DNA of 64,000 bases, from contig JBBHKE010001190.1 of the NCBI GenBank assembly GCA_037447655.1, positions 1-64,000 of the forward strand, in the 5' to 3' direction. The DNA is from Zygnema cylindricum (taxonomy: Eukaryota > Streptophyta > Zygnematophyceae > Zygnematales > Zygnemataceae). A program made the position numbers and the translations under genes. Below are positions 10,799-21,585 of this stretch, piece by piece. Position 1 is the first letter of the stretch. Each line of letters begins with the position of its first letter. The notes below the pieces were generated by a model. The model was not told where the DNA came from. It searched no databases and saw nothing but the letters and a program-made list of their open reading frames with translations.

Positions 10799-11873
10799 TC
10801 TTTTCTCCGCCGTCAATGGGCGACATCACGCGCATTTTAGGTCCGGAATGTAAACTCAGGTTCGGAAAAAAATTCCCAAAAATGTCCCCGTTCGTTGCAT
10901 GTCCGGCGCCAAAAGATAAGGTTTACCACAACTGTAAATGTGGTTGACACGTTTTTGCAGTAACTGCCATGTGATAAACACATTTTACTGTAGCCACGTG
11001 GCAGACTGACTAATGGTTGCAAATTACAGCGCAAAATACGGCGTAAATCACGGCATTGGCGTAGCTAAAGTCCACCGCATTCTTTTAAACTTTAGTTCGC
11101 TGGCGAATATAATCTACCGCCAAAAATAGCTTGTCATGTCTCAGGCAAGTTTTCTCGATGACACGTGTCCAGCCGTACAGTACATAAAAAGCATCATAAC
11201 GTATGAACTTATTTAGTACAATGCTTTTTCTTTCGTAAACAGCGATATTCCCAACGCGCCCGTCCAGCCGCTAAACTTTTTTTTTTTTTTTCCAACGTCG
11301 AAGTACTCATTTTAAACCATATTTTTTGTGAACCCTGACAGACTTGTCACGTCTACCATATACGACAAATTTCTGCCAAAAAACATTTTAACTTTTCTTC
11401 GGCAACTAGCGACAAAATAGGCGCCGACGAAACGTAGGACCGTTTCGTCATTTTCTTCTCAGATTGTCAACGTCACATTTTGTCGTTTCCTGCCACCGTC
11501 ATATAAACTTTCAAACTGCCGCCTCATCCAATAGGGAAATGACACGTCGACATCACATTCTGAACCTAAATCCGAACCTACATCCGTACCTCGTCCTACA
11601 TTCCAGGAAAGTGTCTCCGGGAGTTTCGGAAAAAGGTACAAAAAGTGAGCCACAGGATCTCCTCTCCCAGTCTTTGGCTTCAGCCTCTCTCTCTCTCTCT
11701 CTCTCCTTTCTCTCTCGCCGTCTCTCTATACCACTCTCTCTCTCTCGCCTTCCCCCTCTCCTTTCCCTTCCCTCCATCACTCTGTCGCTCTTACCTTCCC
11801 TCCCTCCTTCCCTCCATTACTCCCTCTCTCCTTCCCTCCCTCTTTCCTCCCCTGCCTTCCCCCTTTCGATAAA
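10799..11873 (+). promoter_or_regulatory. Upstream region of the coiled-coil gene
   Basis: A mixed region lies between the MITE and the first ATG. It contains a G-box core with flanks, CCACGTGG, near 10994, and ends in a CT-rich stretch (about 11683-11868) directly before the start codon, as in many plant 5' leaders. A GAAAAAG|GTACAA junction near 11635 could be a donor of an untranslated leader exon. No TATA box was assigned with confidence. Confidence 0.35.
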
Positions 11874-14529
11874 ATGTCATATTTCAATCTGGTAAGTTTT
11901 TTGTCCTAAACGTGATGACGTCATCATTTTCTACTTTTAAAGATGTTTTTCACATTTTCTGTAAAGTTTATTTTTTTAAGTTTTTGGATGTGTGGTTTAT
12001 AATTTGTATAAATTTCATTTTTTTTTTCGATTGTTTGTCACGTTTTTTTTATTTGATCTCTTCCTTCCGTTTGGTTCTAACCAATTATCTCTCTTTCTGT
12101 TTTCCCTTTCCCTCTCCCTCTCTCTCTCTCCTTCTCCCTCTCCTTCTCCCTCGCCTTTCCCTCCCCCTCTCCCTCTCCCTCTCTCTCTCCCTCTCCCTCT
12201 TCTCCTCCCTCTTCTCCTCCCTCTTCTCCTCCCTCTCCCTCTTCTCCTCCCTCTCCTCTCCCTCTCCCTCTCCCTCTCTCTCTCCCTCTCCCTCTTCCTC
12301 TCCCTCTCCCTCTCCCCCTCCCTCTCCCCCCTCCCTCTTCCTCTCCCTCTCCCTCTCCCTCTCCCTCTCCCTCTCCCTCTCCCCCTTGTTTTTCTACTTT
12401 CAGTGTTTCAACCTCGAGGCGGAAGTCCAGCGATTAAACGCCGAAAATCAACATTTAAACGGTTTAATTCAGCAATTATGGGTGGAGAAAAACCGTTTAA
12501 ACGAGGAGAATGTGAGATACAAATCGGCTTATGACGATATTCAGAAGGAAAACGAAGAATTGCGTCACACTAATAATGTTTTAGAGACGGAAAGGGATAA
12601 TTTTAAGGCTGGAAATGAAGCTTTAACAAGGGAAGTTGTATTTTTGAGAGCGGAAAACGACAAATTTAAGGGAGGAAACGACGACGAAAAGGGAGAAAAT
12701 AACAAAATAAATGCAGAAAATGGGGATTTGAAGGTAGAAAACAAAAGATTAAAGGTAGAATGTGGGGACTTGGAGGTAGAAAAGGATCTTCTAAAGAAAA
12801 AAAATGACATTTTGGAGGAAAAAAATGGTACTTTGAAGGTGAGAAATGATAATTTGCAAGGATTAAATGACAATTTGGAAGGGGAAATGGAAACTTTGAA
12901 GGGAGAAAACGTCAATTTAAAGAGAGAGAACAATATTTTGAAGGGGGAGAGGGATGCTTACCAGAAGGAAAAGGAGGCTTTAGAGGGAATAAATGAAAGT
13001 TTTAAAGGGGAAATTGAAGATTTGAAGATAAATTTTGATAAGTTAAAGGGAGAAAACAGTCCCTCGAAGTGGGATTCTGTCAAGGAAGAAAACGACAAGG
13101 TACAGGCAGAAAACGACAAAACAAAGGCAGAAAACGGCAGATTGTTGGGTGAAAACGATGCCTTGAGGTGGAAATTGGTGGAGGAGAGAGAGAAGGTGGA
13201 GGAGGAGAGGGAGAAGTTGGAGGAGAAAAGGAGGGAAATGGAGGAGGAGAGAGAGAAAGTAGAGATGGAGAGGAAGGAAATGGAGGAGGAGAGAGAGAAA
13301 GTGGAGAAGGAGAGGAAGGAAATGGAGGAGGAGAGAGAGAAAGTGGAGAAGGAGAGGGAGGAAATGAAGGAGAAGAGAGAGAAAATGGAGATGGAGAGGA
13401 AGGAAATGGAGGAGGAGAGAGAGAAAGTGGAGAAGGAGAGGAAGGAAATGGAGGAGGAGAGAGAGAAAGTGGAGAAGGAGAGGGAGGAAATGAAGGAGAA
13501 GAGAGAGAAAATGGAGATGGAGAGGAAGGAAATGGATGAGGAGAGAGAGAAAGTGGAGAAGGAGAGGAGGGAAAGGGAGGAGGCGAGAGAGAAAGTGGAG
13601 AAGGAGAGGAGGGAAAGTCAGGGAGAGAGGAAAAGTTTCGAAACCGAATATATGCGAAAAGAAAAGGAAATTGTAGAAAAAGACAAAGAAATGATTGAAA
13701 ACGAGAAGGAAGATTTGAGGAAGGCGAGGAAACGAATAGGGGTGGAGAGAAGGGAATTGGAGGAGGATAAAAAAAAATTCGAAAACGACAAGAAATCTTT
13801 CAAAGAGGAGAAAAACAAAAATCAAAAGTTAGAGAAAATTGAGGAATTGGCGTCAATTTTCCGAGGTAAGTTTTATTGTTTTTTTTTATTGTTTTTTCTG
13901 TTTATTTACTTCCTAAAAAAAAGAAAAAGAAAAAAGTGGAAATGTTATTTTCCCAACAAAAAATAAAGAAGTGGGGAGGAGAAGAGAATGGGGAGGGGGG
14001 AGAAAATGGGAGAAGGGGAAGAAAGAGGGAGGAAGGTGAAATGGAAGGGAAAAGAAAAAGAAAATGAAAAGGAAGGGGGAAGAAAAGGAGTGGGAGGAGA
14101 GATGAAGGGAGAAAGAAAGAGGAAATACAAAAGAGGAAAAAAAAACGTGGAGAAAAAAGGGAAAAAAGGAGGAAAAAACAATAAGGGGAAATGAAAGGGA
14201 AAAAAGGAGAAAAAAACAATAAGGGGAAATGAAAGAAGGAAAAAAAGAGGATGGGGATGAAATTTTGAAAAGTGTGTGAGAGAGAGAAGGAGAAAGAGAG
14301 AGGGAGGATCAATGTAAAATTTAGCTTAGAACTAAATTATTTGGAGGTTGTAGGTGTTATTTGTCTTCCCCTTTTTTCTTTCCTCTTCCTTTCCTATACT
14401 TTATTTGATTGTTTATTTGTTTATTTTCTCCTTATTTTCTTAATTTATTTAGGATTCGGAATCCAAAAAAATGATTCGAAATTGCATAAAATTTCCCAAA
14501 AACATAAAAAGTTTGGCCGAAGAAGATAG
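11874..14529 (+). CDS. Coiled-coil / charged single-helix protein, 518 residues
   Basis: Exons 11874-11891, 12404-13865 and 14453-14529 use gtaagt and gtaagt donors and ttcag and tttag acceptors; phases 0 and 1 match, giving 518 residues. The start ATG encodes MSYFNL, then splices to CFNLEAEVQRLNAEN. Residues about 7-260 are a Leu- and Asn-rich coiled coil with LK.EN / L.GEN spacing (for example KGENVNLKRENNILKGE). Residues about 262-412 are nearly all E, R, K and M in 14-residue units such as EEREKVEKERKEME, as in a stable single alpha helix. The tail (about 413-518) is basic and ends KKFGRRR. No motor, transmembrane or enzyme domain was seen. A structural or scaffold role (cytoskeleton, nuclear matrix) would fit but is only inference. 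Intron 1 is mostly CT repeats running up to the acceptor. An upstream coding exon cannot be excluded. Confidence 0.72.
11913..11926. promoter_or_regulatory. Perfect palindrome with bZIP-type TGACGTCA core
   Basis: TGATGACGTCATCA is fully palindromic and lies 22 bases into intron 1 of the coiled-coil gene. TGACGTCA is the binding core of plant bZIP factors (TGA/CREB type). Position in a first intron would allow regulation, but no function is shown. Confidence 0.4.
12106..12390 (+). repeat. CT microsatellite in intron 1 of the coiled-coil gene
   Basis: (CCCTCT)n and (CTTCTC)n repeats run almost to the acceptor at 12403. They extend the downstream reading frame upstream as a false Leu/Ser/Pro-rich N-terminus; splicing removes this. 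Confidence 0.85.
13283..13534 (+). repeat. Two 126-bp coding tandem units in the coiled-coil exon
   Basis: Units 13283-13408 and 13409-13534 are almost identical. Each consists of three 42-bp (14-residue) subunits. The period keeps both the frame and the helical heptad register (42 residues = 6 heptads), so copy number can change without breaking the helix. Confidence 0.85.
13975..14312 (+). repeat. GA-rich tract in intron 2 of the coiled-coil gene
   Basis: Purine-rich on the sense strand (GGGAGAAAAAGG variants), unlike the CT-rich introns elsewhere in the window. It contains a roughly 40-bp near-duplicate around GGAAAAAACAATAAGGGGAA (14171 and 14211). Confidence 0.7.
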
Positions 14530-15060
14530 GATCGACAGATTTTTTTTCGACGAACTTCTCCAATTTTATTTTTTTTAAAGAGTCTTCTTCAAGCTGAAAC
14601 AAAATCAGTTTCTTCTTCAAGTTCTTCAAAAGAACAAAAAGCTTTCGTCGAGTTCGAATAAAATTCTTTTTTTGGCGAGTTTGAAAAGAAAAAGTCTTCT
14701 TCAGTTTCAGGAATTTCTTCTTCAAGTTATTTTTCAATAAAGAAATCTTCACCGAATTTTCAGAAAAAAATGCCTTTTTTGAGTTGAGAAAAAATAAAAA
14801 ACTTGAGGTTTTCAACAAAAAAATCTTTATTTCGGCTTCAGTTTTTGGGAAAGGGTTTTTTTTTTTTTTTTTTTTATGTCTTTTTTGGTAGATTGGGAGG
14901 AAAACGGTTTTGTTTTTTCCTTTTTTTTTGAATAGATTTTTGGGAAGGCACACAAGAAATGGAAATTAGAAAGTTGAAATATTTCAGTACAGAAGTATTT
15001 TTAATTTCCGGTTTCTTTATTTTTTGTAACATTCGATGTCAAACTTGACATCTTTTTCAG
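14530..15060. other. 3' flank of the coiled-coil gene with TCTTCTTCA repeats
   Basis: AT-rich sequence with diverged repeats containing GTCTTCTTCA and TTCTTCTTCAAG (14580-14735). The minus-strand frame through it is Lys/Phe-rich and unsupported. This is probably 3' UTR and flank. Confidence 0.4.
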
Positions 15061-15329
15061 TTCAGTTTCATGAGTTTTTTGATTAAATTTTCAGTTTTTA
15101 CTTTTTACTTTTAATGATGTTTTCTTGGATGGATTCTTTCTCGATTTCTGTTTTTTGTTTGGTTCAACTTCAAGTTATTTATCTTTTGCTATTTTTTAGC
15201 TAGATGGTTTTATTCTATTTTATTTTCTGTTTTATCTTTTTATTTGATTGTTTTTTGTGATTTTTTGTTTTTTCGTTCTGTTTTCATCTCTTTTCGTTCA
15301 CTTTTGCTTTATTGTTCCCATTTTGTATC

Positions 15330-16110
15330 TTTTTTTTTTTTTTTTTTGGGTTTGAGTTTTTTTTGCTTATGTTTTTCAGCTTCAATTTCTGTTTAGCTCA
15401 AGTATTACTTTCAGTTTTTGTTCCGTTTTTAGTCTGTTTCTATTATGATTTCCATTCAGTTTCAGTTTTTACTTCGATTTTTGTTTCAGCTTCAGTTATT
15501 GTCCCGTTTTTATTCAGTTTATATTTAATTCCCCCTTAGATCCGGCGCAGGTGCAACTTTATTCAGTTTTTATTCGCATTTAGTTCCGTTAGTTTCATTC
15601 AGTTTCAGTTTGTTTCAGTATTCATTTCAGTTTCCGTTTCAGTTTTCAATTTGGTTCCAGATATTGTTTCAGTTTCATTCCAGTTTCAGTATTAGTTCCC
15701 GTTTCAGTTTCGGTTTACGTTTCAGATTCCGTTAAAGTTTCAATGTCTGTTTCAGTTAGAGATTTAGTTTCTAATTGAGTTTTTTGTTTTTTTTTCAGTT
15801 TTTGTTTGTCCCAGTTTTTGTTTCAGTTTTTGTTTCCGAGTCAGTAATTTTGTTCACTTTCCGTTTCAGTTCCTGTTACAGTTTCCGCTTCCTTTCCTTT
15901 CCGTTTCCCTTTCAGTTCAGTTTTTGTCCTCTTTTCCGTTTCCGTTTCTATTTTCCACTGTTTCCATATCTGTTTCAGTTCCAGTTTCCGTTTTTGTTTC
16001 CGTTTCCATCTCCGTTTCAGTTTCAGTTCCCCGTTCACTTCAAGTTTCTGTTTGAGTTTCAACTTCCGGTGTAGTTTCTGTTTCTGTTTCAGTTTCCGTT
16101 ACTTAAGTGA
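15330..16110 (+). repeat. Degenerate GTTTCA / GTTTCC hexamer array
   Basis: About 780 bases are dominated by TTTCAGTTTCCGTTTCAG-like words with a loose 6-base period. It is not the plant telomere repeat (TTTAGGG) or a close variant. No gene is supported; open frames are Phe/Ser/Val-rich. Confidence 0.7.
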
Positions 16111-16233
16111 ATTGGAAACTGAAGAAAAGGAGGAGGAGAGAGAGAGGGAAAGAGAGAGGAAGAGGGACCCCTCCCCCTCTCCCCCCCTCCCCCTCTCTCT
16201 CTCCCTCTCCCTCTCGCAAATAGTGATGGCGGT

Positions 16234-16348
16234 ATTTCGTATTTTTGTACCATTGGCGTTTTTTCCTTCGGCGGTCCTTTTGTCCTTTTGCATGCGGACA
16301 AAAGGACCTATTTTAATTATTTTACAAGAATGGAAAAAGATACGAAAT
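16234..16348. repeat. 115-bp hairpin-forming element
   Basis: Outer arms ATTTCGTATTTTTGTACCAT and the complement of the right end (ATTTCGTATCTTTTTCCATT) match imperfectly. Nearer the centre, GGTCCTTTTGTCC (16273-16285) pairs perfectly with GGACAAAAGGACC (16296-16308) across a 10-base loop. This could be a foldback MITE or a small-RNA precursor; the sequence alone does not decide. Confidence 0.55.
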
Positions 16349-16384
16349 GTATAAAACAAGTTTCGACGAGAGGAGATTATATTA

Positions 16385-16625
16385 TATATTTTATGTTATA
16401 AGTTATTAATTATTTCATTATTTTATTATTGTGTAGTATTGTATTATTCTATTATCATATTATCATAATGTTATGTTATTATGTTATTATATTATTATGT
16501 TACTATGTTAGTATATTATCATATTATTATATTATTTTATTGTTATATGATATATTGTTATATTATCATATCATTGTATTACTATGTTATTATATCATTA
16601 TATTATTATATTCTTAGATTATTGT
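16385..16625. repeat. AT-rich TATTAT repeat tract
   Basis: Imperfect TTATTA / TATCATATTA repeats. Reading frames are Tyr/Ile-rich and artefactual. Confidence 0.75.
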
Positions 16626-17514
16626 CGATGGAAGCGGATATAAATACCTTTAACATTTTTTTTTGTTTTTTTAAGTTTTATGGATTTGGTCTCAATTTCC
16701 GTATCAGCTTAATTTTTTTTTTTTCCGAATTCAAAGTAAATATCCACCCTGTTTTTAAAAGAAAAGTATATCTTATTATGTCTCCTATAGTCAATTTAAC
16801 TTTGTTTTTTAAAATTTTTCTTTCCCATTCATTGTATATTTAACAAAAAATATATGTTTTCTTTTCATTTTTTTTTCCATATAAATAAATTATGTGAATG
16901 AGCTTTTTTTGCTTTACATTTTAAAAAGAACCGTTTTTCCAACTCAAAAAAACAAAAAAAAAACGGGAATCATAAAAACATAAAAAAAATATGTTTATTT
17001 ATAATAAACACCCCCTCCCTCTTTTTTTTTTGGGAGCTATCTGATTTTGAAAAAACAACAAAATTAGTGTAAAAAAAAATCTCTATCTCATCAAAAGTTT
17101 CAAAATTTGAAAAACCAAATACTAAAAAAAAAAAAAAAAGAACATGTGTCCTTGTGACGTCACGTCCCCTCATGGCCTCCCATCCATGTACTTGTCCGTA
17201 CAGTCCATACAGTGCAGTCCGTACATTCCGTACGAAGCCTCCTCGTGGGGGCCCCGTGCCGGAAGTTAAAACGTTTAAAATAATGTTCATTTACAATAAT
17301 TAGTGTGGATTTTGGTAACTCAATGACGCCCAAAACCGAGCAAAAGTCAAAAATCTCTCCGATGCGTCAGAATTAAGAGAGGGGATAAGAAAGTTTCCGA
17401 TTATAAAAAATAAAAAGCATCGACACCGTAATTAGTGTGGATGGGAATGCAATGTACACATAAGGTCACAATTTCATACCGTAAAGATAAAGATTATAAG
17501 GTAAAAAAGAATAC

Positions 17515-17565
17515 ATATACACATATTCATACAGATATATATGTATGAATATGTGTATATATATA

Positions 17566-17608
<43 letters not shown>

Positions 17609-17685
17609 ATATGTATATATGTATATATGTATATATGTATATATGTATATATGTATATATGTATATATGTATATATGTATATATG
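17515..17685. repeat. (TA)n and (GTATATAT)n microsatellite ending at a gap
   Basis: A run of ATATATGT units (17600-17685) ends at an assembly gap, suggesting a collapsed or unsequenced microsatellite. The other side of the gap begins with a GA-rich tract (17704-17760). Confidence 0.85.
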
Positions 17686-17695
17686 NNNNNNNNNN
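17686..17695. other. Assembly gap (10 N)
   Basis: Ten consecutive N. The true length is unknown; repeats on both sides explain the break. Confidence 0.99.
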
Positions 17696-17699
17696 GTAA

Positions 17700-17723
17700 G
17701 GCTTGAGAGAGAGAGAGACAGGG

Positions 17724-17754
<31 letters not shown>

Positions 17755-19813
17755 TAACTTACTGAAAAGTAGGGAAAGAGAGAGGACACGAGTGAGAGTG
17801 TTAATGAAGTCGCCTTGAACTCATAAGTTAGCGAAAGAGAGAGGAAGGAGAGAGGAAGGAGAGAGAGGCAGGAGAGAGAGGGGGGAGAGAGAGGGAGGAG
17901 AGCGAGGGGGAGAGAGAGGGAGGGCTCCTGAGGGCCCGAAGTTAACGAAAGAGAGGAGGAAAGCTGCTGCGGACCTTCCTTTTACTTTCCAGAATGAGAA
18001 ATGACCTTTTTTTTTCTTTTTTCCGAAGTATCCGGGCAGTCTCCCAAAACTTTGGAGCAAGTTCGGAATTAGGTTCGGAGGATTCTGTCAAGCTGGCCAA
18101 TGTGCTACGCGACAAATTTGACTGTACGACCTAAGATGTTCGGAGACCTAGAAATTTTTTGATTCCCTGAAAGCAGCCCTACTTTAATTTGTCTCGTAGC
18201 TGCTAATTTTATGAAGGGAGTATCTTTTGGCTGGCTGTCCGAGCTAATCACAGTGTAGTCGTACGAGCCTTTGCCTCGAGTCTAAATTCCAGGTGGACAT
18301 TTTCCATTGGTTAGACTCGGGCTCAAATCAGTCCGTACTAGTAGAAAAGTTTCTAGTGTCTATAATCTTAGTTGAAGGCCTTTTGATTGGCTTATTTTTT
18401 GACCTTTTGTGGTCCCTCCGGTACTAAGGACGTTGGTCTCGATGACTTAACTGTAACATGGAGGTTACTGATTGGCTGGGTTCAGGGAGCCATTGAAATT
18501 GCAGCGTGTCAGAGACTGTACCAAGGTTGAAAAGTTCAGACGGCTTTCAAATTATAAAGTTTGGTCGTTTTGGCATTTTGAACTTTTCGCGCGTCTTGAA
18601 AATGACGATGGCGCGTACGGAATGAGATCCGAGCGAGGGAACTGTGAAAAGGTACAGTCACGGTGCAAAATTGGAACCGTACGATGGAAATTTTGGCCAG
18701 CAATGATGATGCAAGCGTGAAACATCCACCGTTAGATCTTTATGCACCAATCCGGATTAACCATTTGATACCAGCGGATTATAACTATACTGTTCAAATA
18801 TTCAAATATTTATTTGAAAAAGTGCATTATCAGGTTTTACACGAATGAAAGCGCATATCGTGCTTCTAGTGTCATAATTGCGTATGATGTTCGCATGATA
18901 AAAGTATGTTTTAACTTATGTTAAATACATCCTTAACATCACTTTACCGGAGTTGCGCGCCAGAGCGCAAACGGCCAAAAGTCCAATGAGCTATGACGTC
19001 ACTCAATACTATGACGTCATCTGATCTACCGTGCTCAATAGAACACTACACTGGCGGCGCTTCTGCGCTTTTAGCTTCCAAGTTTTTTTCCACGTGGCAC
19101 CCAAATACTCATTGTTGAAAAGTAGCACACTTGGAAAAAAAGACCATGCGCTTCTGCTACGCAAGCCCTGACATGACACGTGCTAAAAGATTCTGTCCCG
19201 AATCCGACATTCTTGTCCATAAACATTTTTCCACAAAAAAAGGAAAATAATATTTTTTCCACAGCATGAATCCTTATCCCTGCAACATCTTCACGAAGCT
19301 TTCAAACTTTTCGTGCCTTCATTTTTCCAAACCTGAGCTTCGGATTTGCTATGCCGACAAATGCGTGACGTGTAAAATACTATTTACGTCCCATTTCATA
19401 TTACAAATTTACAATGGACCACTGCTGTAAGTATCAGATATAGTGTTCCATTGTGACATTTATGAAGATCGCCGACAACTGTCGCCGGCTGCCATCGCCG
19501 TGACGACCGCCAAATTAGATTGTCACGTCAAATCGCCAAACCGTCGCTACAGTGGACTGGTAGACGCAGGAATGCCGCTTTTTTGTCGCCACTCGAAACT
19601 TTCTCTTTTCGGGCACAAGCGGAAATTTTGATTACAATTTCTTTCACTGTCGGTTTGTGGTTAAAATCTGGTCGTAACTCAAAACGTTTTTACGAAACAC
19701 TATTTCTGTGCGAAACATGTGCTCCGTACAGCATGCCAAGGTAACGATAACCATGGAAAATATATGCTGAGACGGGATCACATGAATTTAAAATTCGTAA
19801 ATGCTTTCGAGGC
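17700..19813. other. Intergenic region with GA tract and bZIP-type sites, no gene seen
   Basis: A purine-rich block (17704-17930) is followed by mixed sequence with stops in every frame. Around 18994-19098 there are two TGACGTCA palindromes and a CCACGTGG G-box, a promoter-like cluster, but no convincing coding region adjoins it on either strand. Confidence 0.4.
18994..19019. promoter_or_regulatory. Paired TGACGTCA sites
   Basis: Two perfect TGACGTCA palindromes at 18994-19001 and 19012-19019, 18 bases apart, both inside CTATGACGTCA. A CCACGTGG G-box follows near 19091. Such paired sites bind bZIP factors in plant promoters; the target gene is not evident. Confidence 0.4.
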
Positions 19814-19816
19814 TTA

Positions 19817-20544
19817 GGGTAAGGTTCCATTAGGCGAAAAGTGAGGTTTGCTACTGGACGCCGTACGTATTCGTACATCACCGTACATATCCGTACCATT
19901 AATTTTTTTTTGTAAGACGAAACATCGCTACTGGAAAGCTGTCGGGAAGCTCCAATGATGTAGGAGTGATTCCTGACCGTTGGATGTTTCACTATTATAG
20001 ATCTGCGAATCAATCGGGCACATCATCTCGTGGGCCCCAACTCTCCTCGCGAGGAGAGTTGGGGCCCACGAGATGATTGCCATTGGTACACGTCAAAAAA
20101 TAAATACATATCTACTTTGATCGAGGGATCACAGGCGTGCACGTCGTACAGGCCATGTGCCGCCTGCCACGCTGAATGCATGTCAGGTTGAAAATATCCT
20201 CGCACGCTCCGTCTGACATTCAAGGTTTTGCCGCGACCTTCAAAGTTTGACACTTCTTTTTGCCATTCCGTTTCGAAATTTCGATTTCTATTTTCAAAAT
20301 CAAAATCTGGCCGAAAACTTTATGTACAAATCATTAACTACCTCCGGTCGTACAGATATTTCGTACAGATATCCCGTTTGTAGATTTTTTTAAGATTTTT
20401 AGAATCTGGACTGTAACTTATGTGGCGCCAATCATAATTGAGGAATGCTTGTTACTGGCCCGACATAATGGAGCGGACTTCCAGTAAACGCTGTCAGTAG
20501 ACTTGTCCGTACTTTTACTGGGACCGCCTAATGGAACCTTACCC
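19817..20544. mobile_element. MITE A, TTA target duplication (PIF/Harbinger-like)
   Basis: The terminal inverted repeat GGGTAAGGTTCCATTAGGCG (19817-19836) is exactly mirrored at 20525-20544. TTA lies on both sides (19814-19816 and 20545-20547). A 3-bp TTA duplication and tips starting GGG are typical of PIF/Harbinger-derived MITEs. The 728-bp interior has CCGTAC-rich patches and a perfect 56-bp palindrome at 20022-20077. No transposase was seen. Confidence 0.9.
20022..20077. repeat. Perfect 56-bp palindrome
   Basis: A 28-base arm beginning ATCATCTCGTGGGCCCCAAC is followed with no spacer by its exact complement. Pairing continues imperfectly outwards (GGCA / TGCC and CAAT / ATTG with one- or two-base offsets) to about 20011-20085. 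It sits inside MITE A and could form a cruciform or hairpin. Confidence 0.95.
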
Positions 20545-20547
20545 TTA

Positions 20548-21268
20548 GGGTGGCGTTCCATCAGGAAATCCTGTAATCGTACGAACAACATTACAGAATG
20601 CTACACTTTGAACGTTGTTCTCTTGCGCAGAGTCTGTAATCCACGTGCTCCGAAATGAGTGGTACCACGTAAGATAATATCGTATATTGAAAATCGTCAA
20701 ATATTTTTTACACGGACCAACTTCAACTCGAAATCGTCATTTGCATACCATGTACGTGCGGGACCAGGGCATCGTACCACACAAATTTTGTACTCTTTGC
20801 AAAAGCTTGTCAGATGCCAGCTCATTTTCTCAGGGTGTTTGCTTTTTCGCGTGACGAATGAGCGCTTCCACAAATAGTGTGACGAATGGCCGGTAACAAA
20901 AATAGCGCGACGAAAGCTCGTTACGAGATTACTTTCGTGATTTCCGTTGAATTTTTGAATGCATATATCATGTGTGAAATTTTTCAATTTCCGTTGGTTG
21001 CTGTCTTGACACGTACATTCATTATCCAACGTGTCGCAGCTATAATTTTTCTGTAAATGGTGATGTACCATTTACAGAAACTTTCGAAGCGAATGCTTCG
21101 CGAAAAAACATCCAACGGTCATTGTTACCTCTCAGACCTTTGGAGAATATTGGCAAGATTCTCTATAATGCTGTTCGCGTATAAAAAAAAAATAAGAGGT
21201 ACGACGTAGTACGGATAGGTCCGGATTTTTGTAAACAACCTCACTTTTCGTCTGATGGAACGCCACCC
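20548..21268. mobile_element. MITE B, TTA target duplication, abutting MITE A
   Basis: Inverted ends GGGTGGCGTTCCATCAG (20548-20564) and its complement (21252-21268) are flanked by TTA at 20545-20547 and 21269-21271. Its right end, read inwards, continues ACGAAAAGTGAGGTT, as does the left end of MITE A, so the two belong to one family. It also has an internal hairpin (21048-21061 with 21067-21080). Confidence 0.88.
21048..21080. repeat. 14-bp perfect stem with 5-base loop
   Basis: TTTCTGTAAATGGT, loop GATGT, ACCATTTACAGAAA. It lies inside MITE B. Confidence 0.85.
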
Positions 21269-21585
21269 TTAGTGAAAGGTTTCCAGGAAAACCTTCCAAT
21301 TCGCGGCCAAGTCCCAAAGGTAGGGTCTACAAAACCTTGTCAATATTATATATGTCGAGGGTCGACCGTAGTGTATTGCAGCTTATCGATTTTGCTTCTA
21401 GATATTGCGAGAATATGTAGCATGTACCACGATGAGATGCCATTTATTTTGTATTGCGATGTTGTATAGTCCATGATATTGGACGTATGTGATACGTGAT
21501 ATGGGCTACGTATACATCTGGTTAGGTACACCGCCCCATCATTATTTTGGTAACACTAGTTTTGTCGCGACCTTTTTTGGCCTAA

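Noticed and set aside
11912-12403. Upstream 164 codons continuous with the coiled-coil frame
   Set aside because: They are intron sequence ending in a CT tract and a strong acceptor (CTTTCAG). The splice from MSYFNL is in phase and gives a sensible N-terminus.
15330-16110. Interstitial telomere-like array
   Set aside because: The repeated word is GTTTCA/GTTTCC, not TTTAGGG or close variants.
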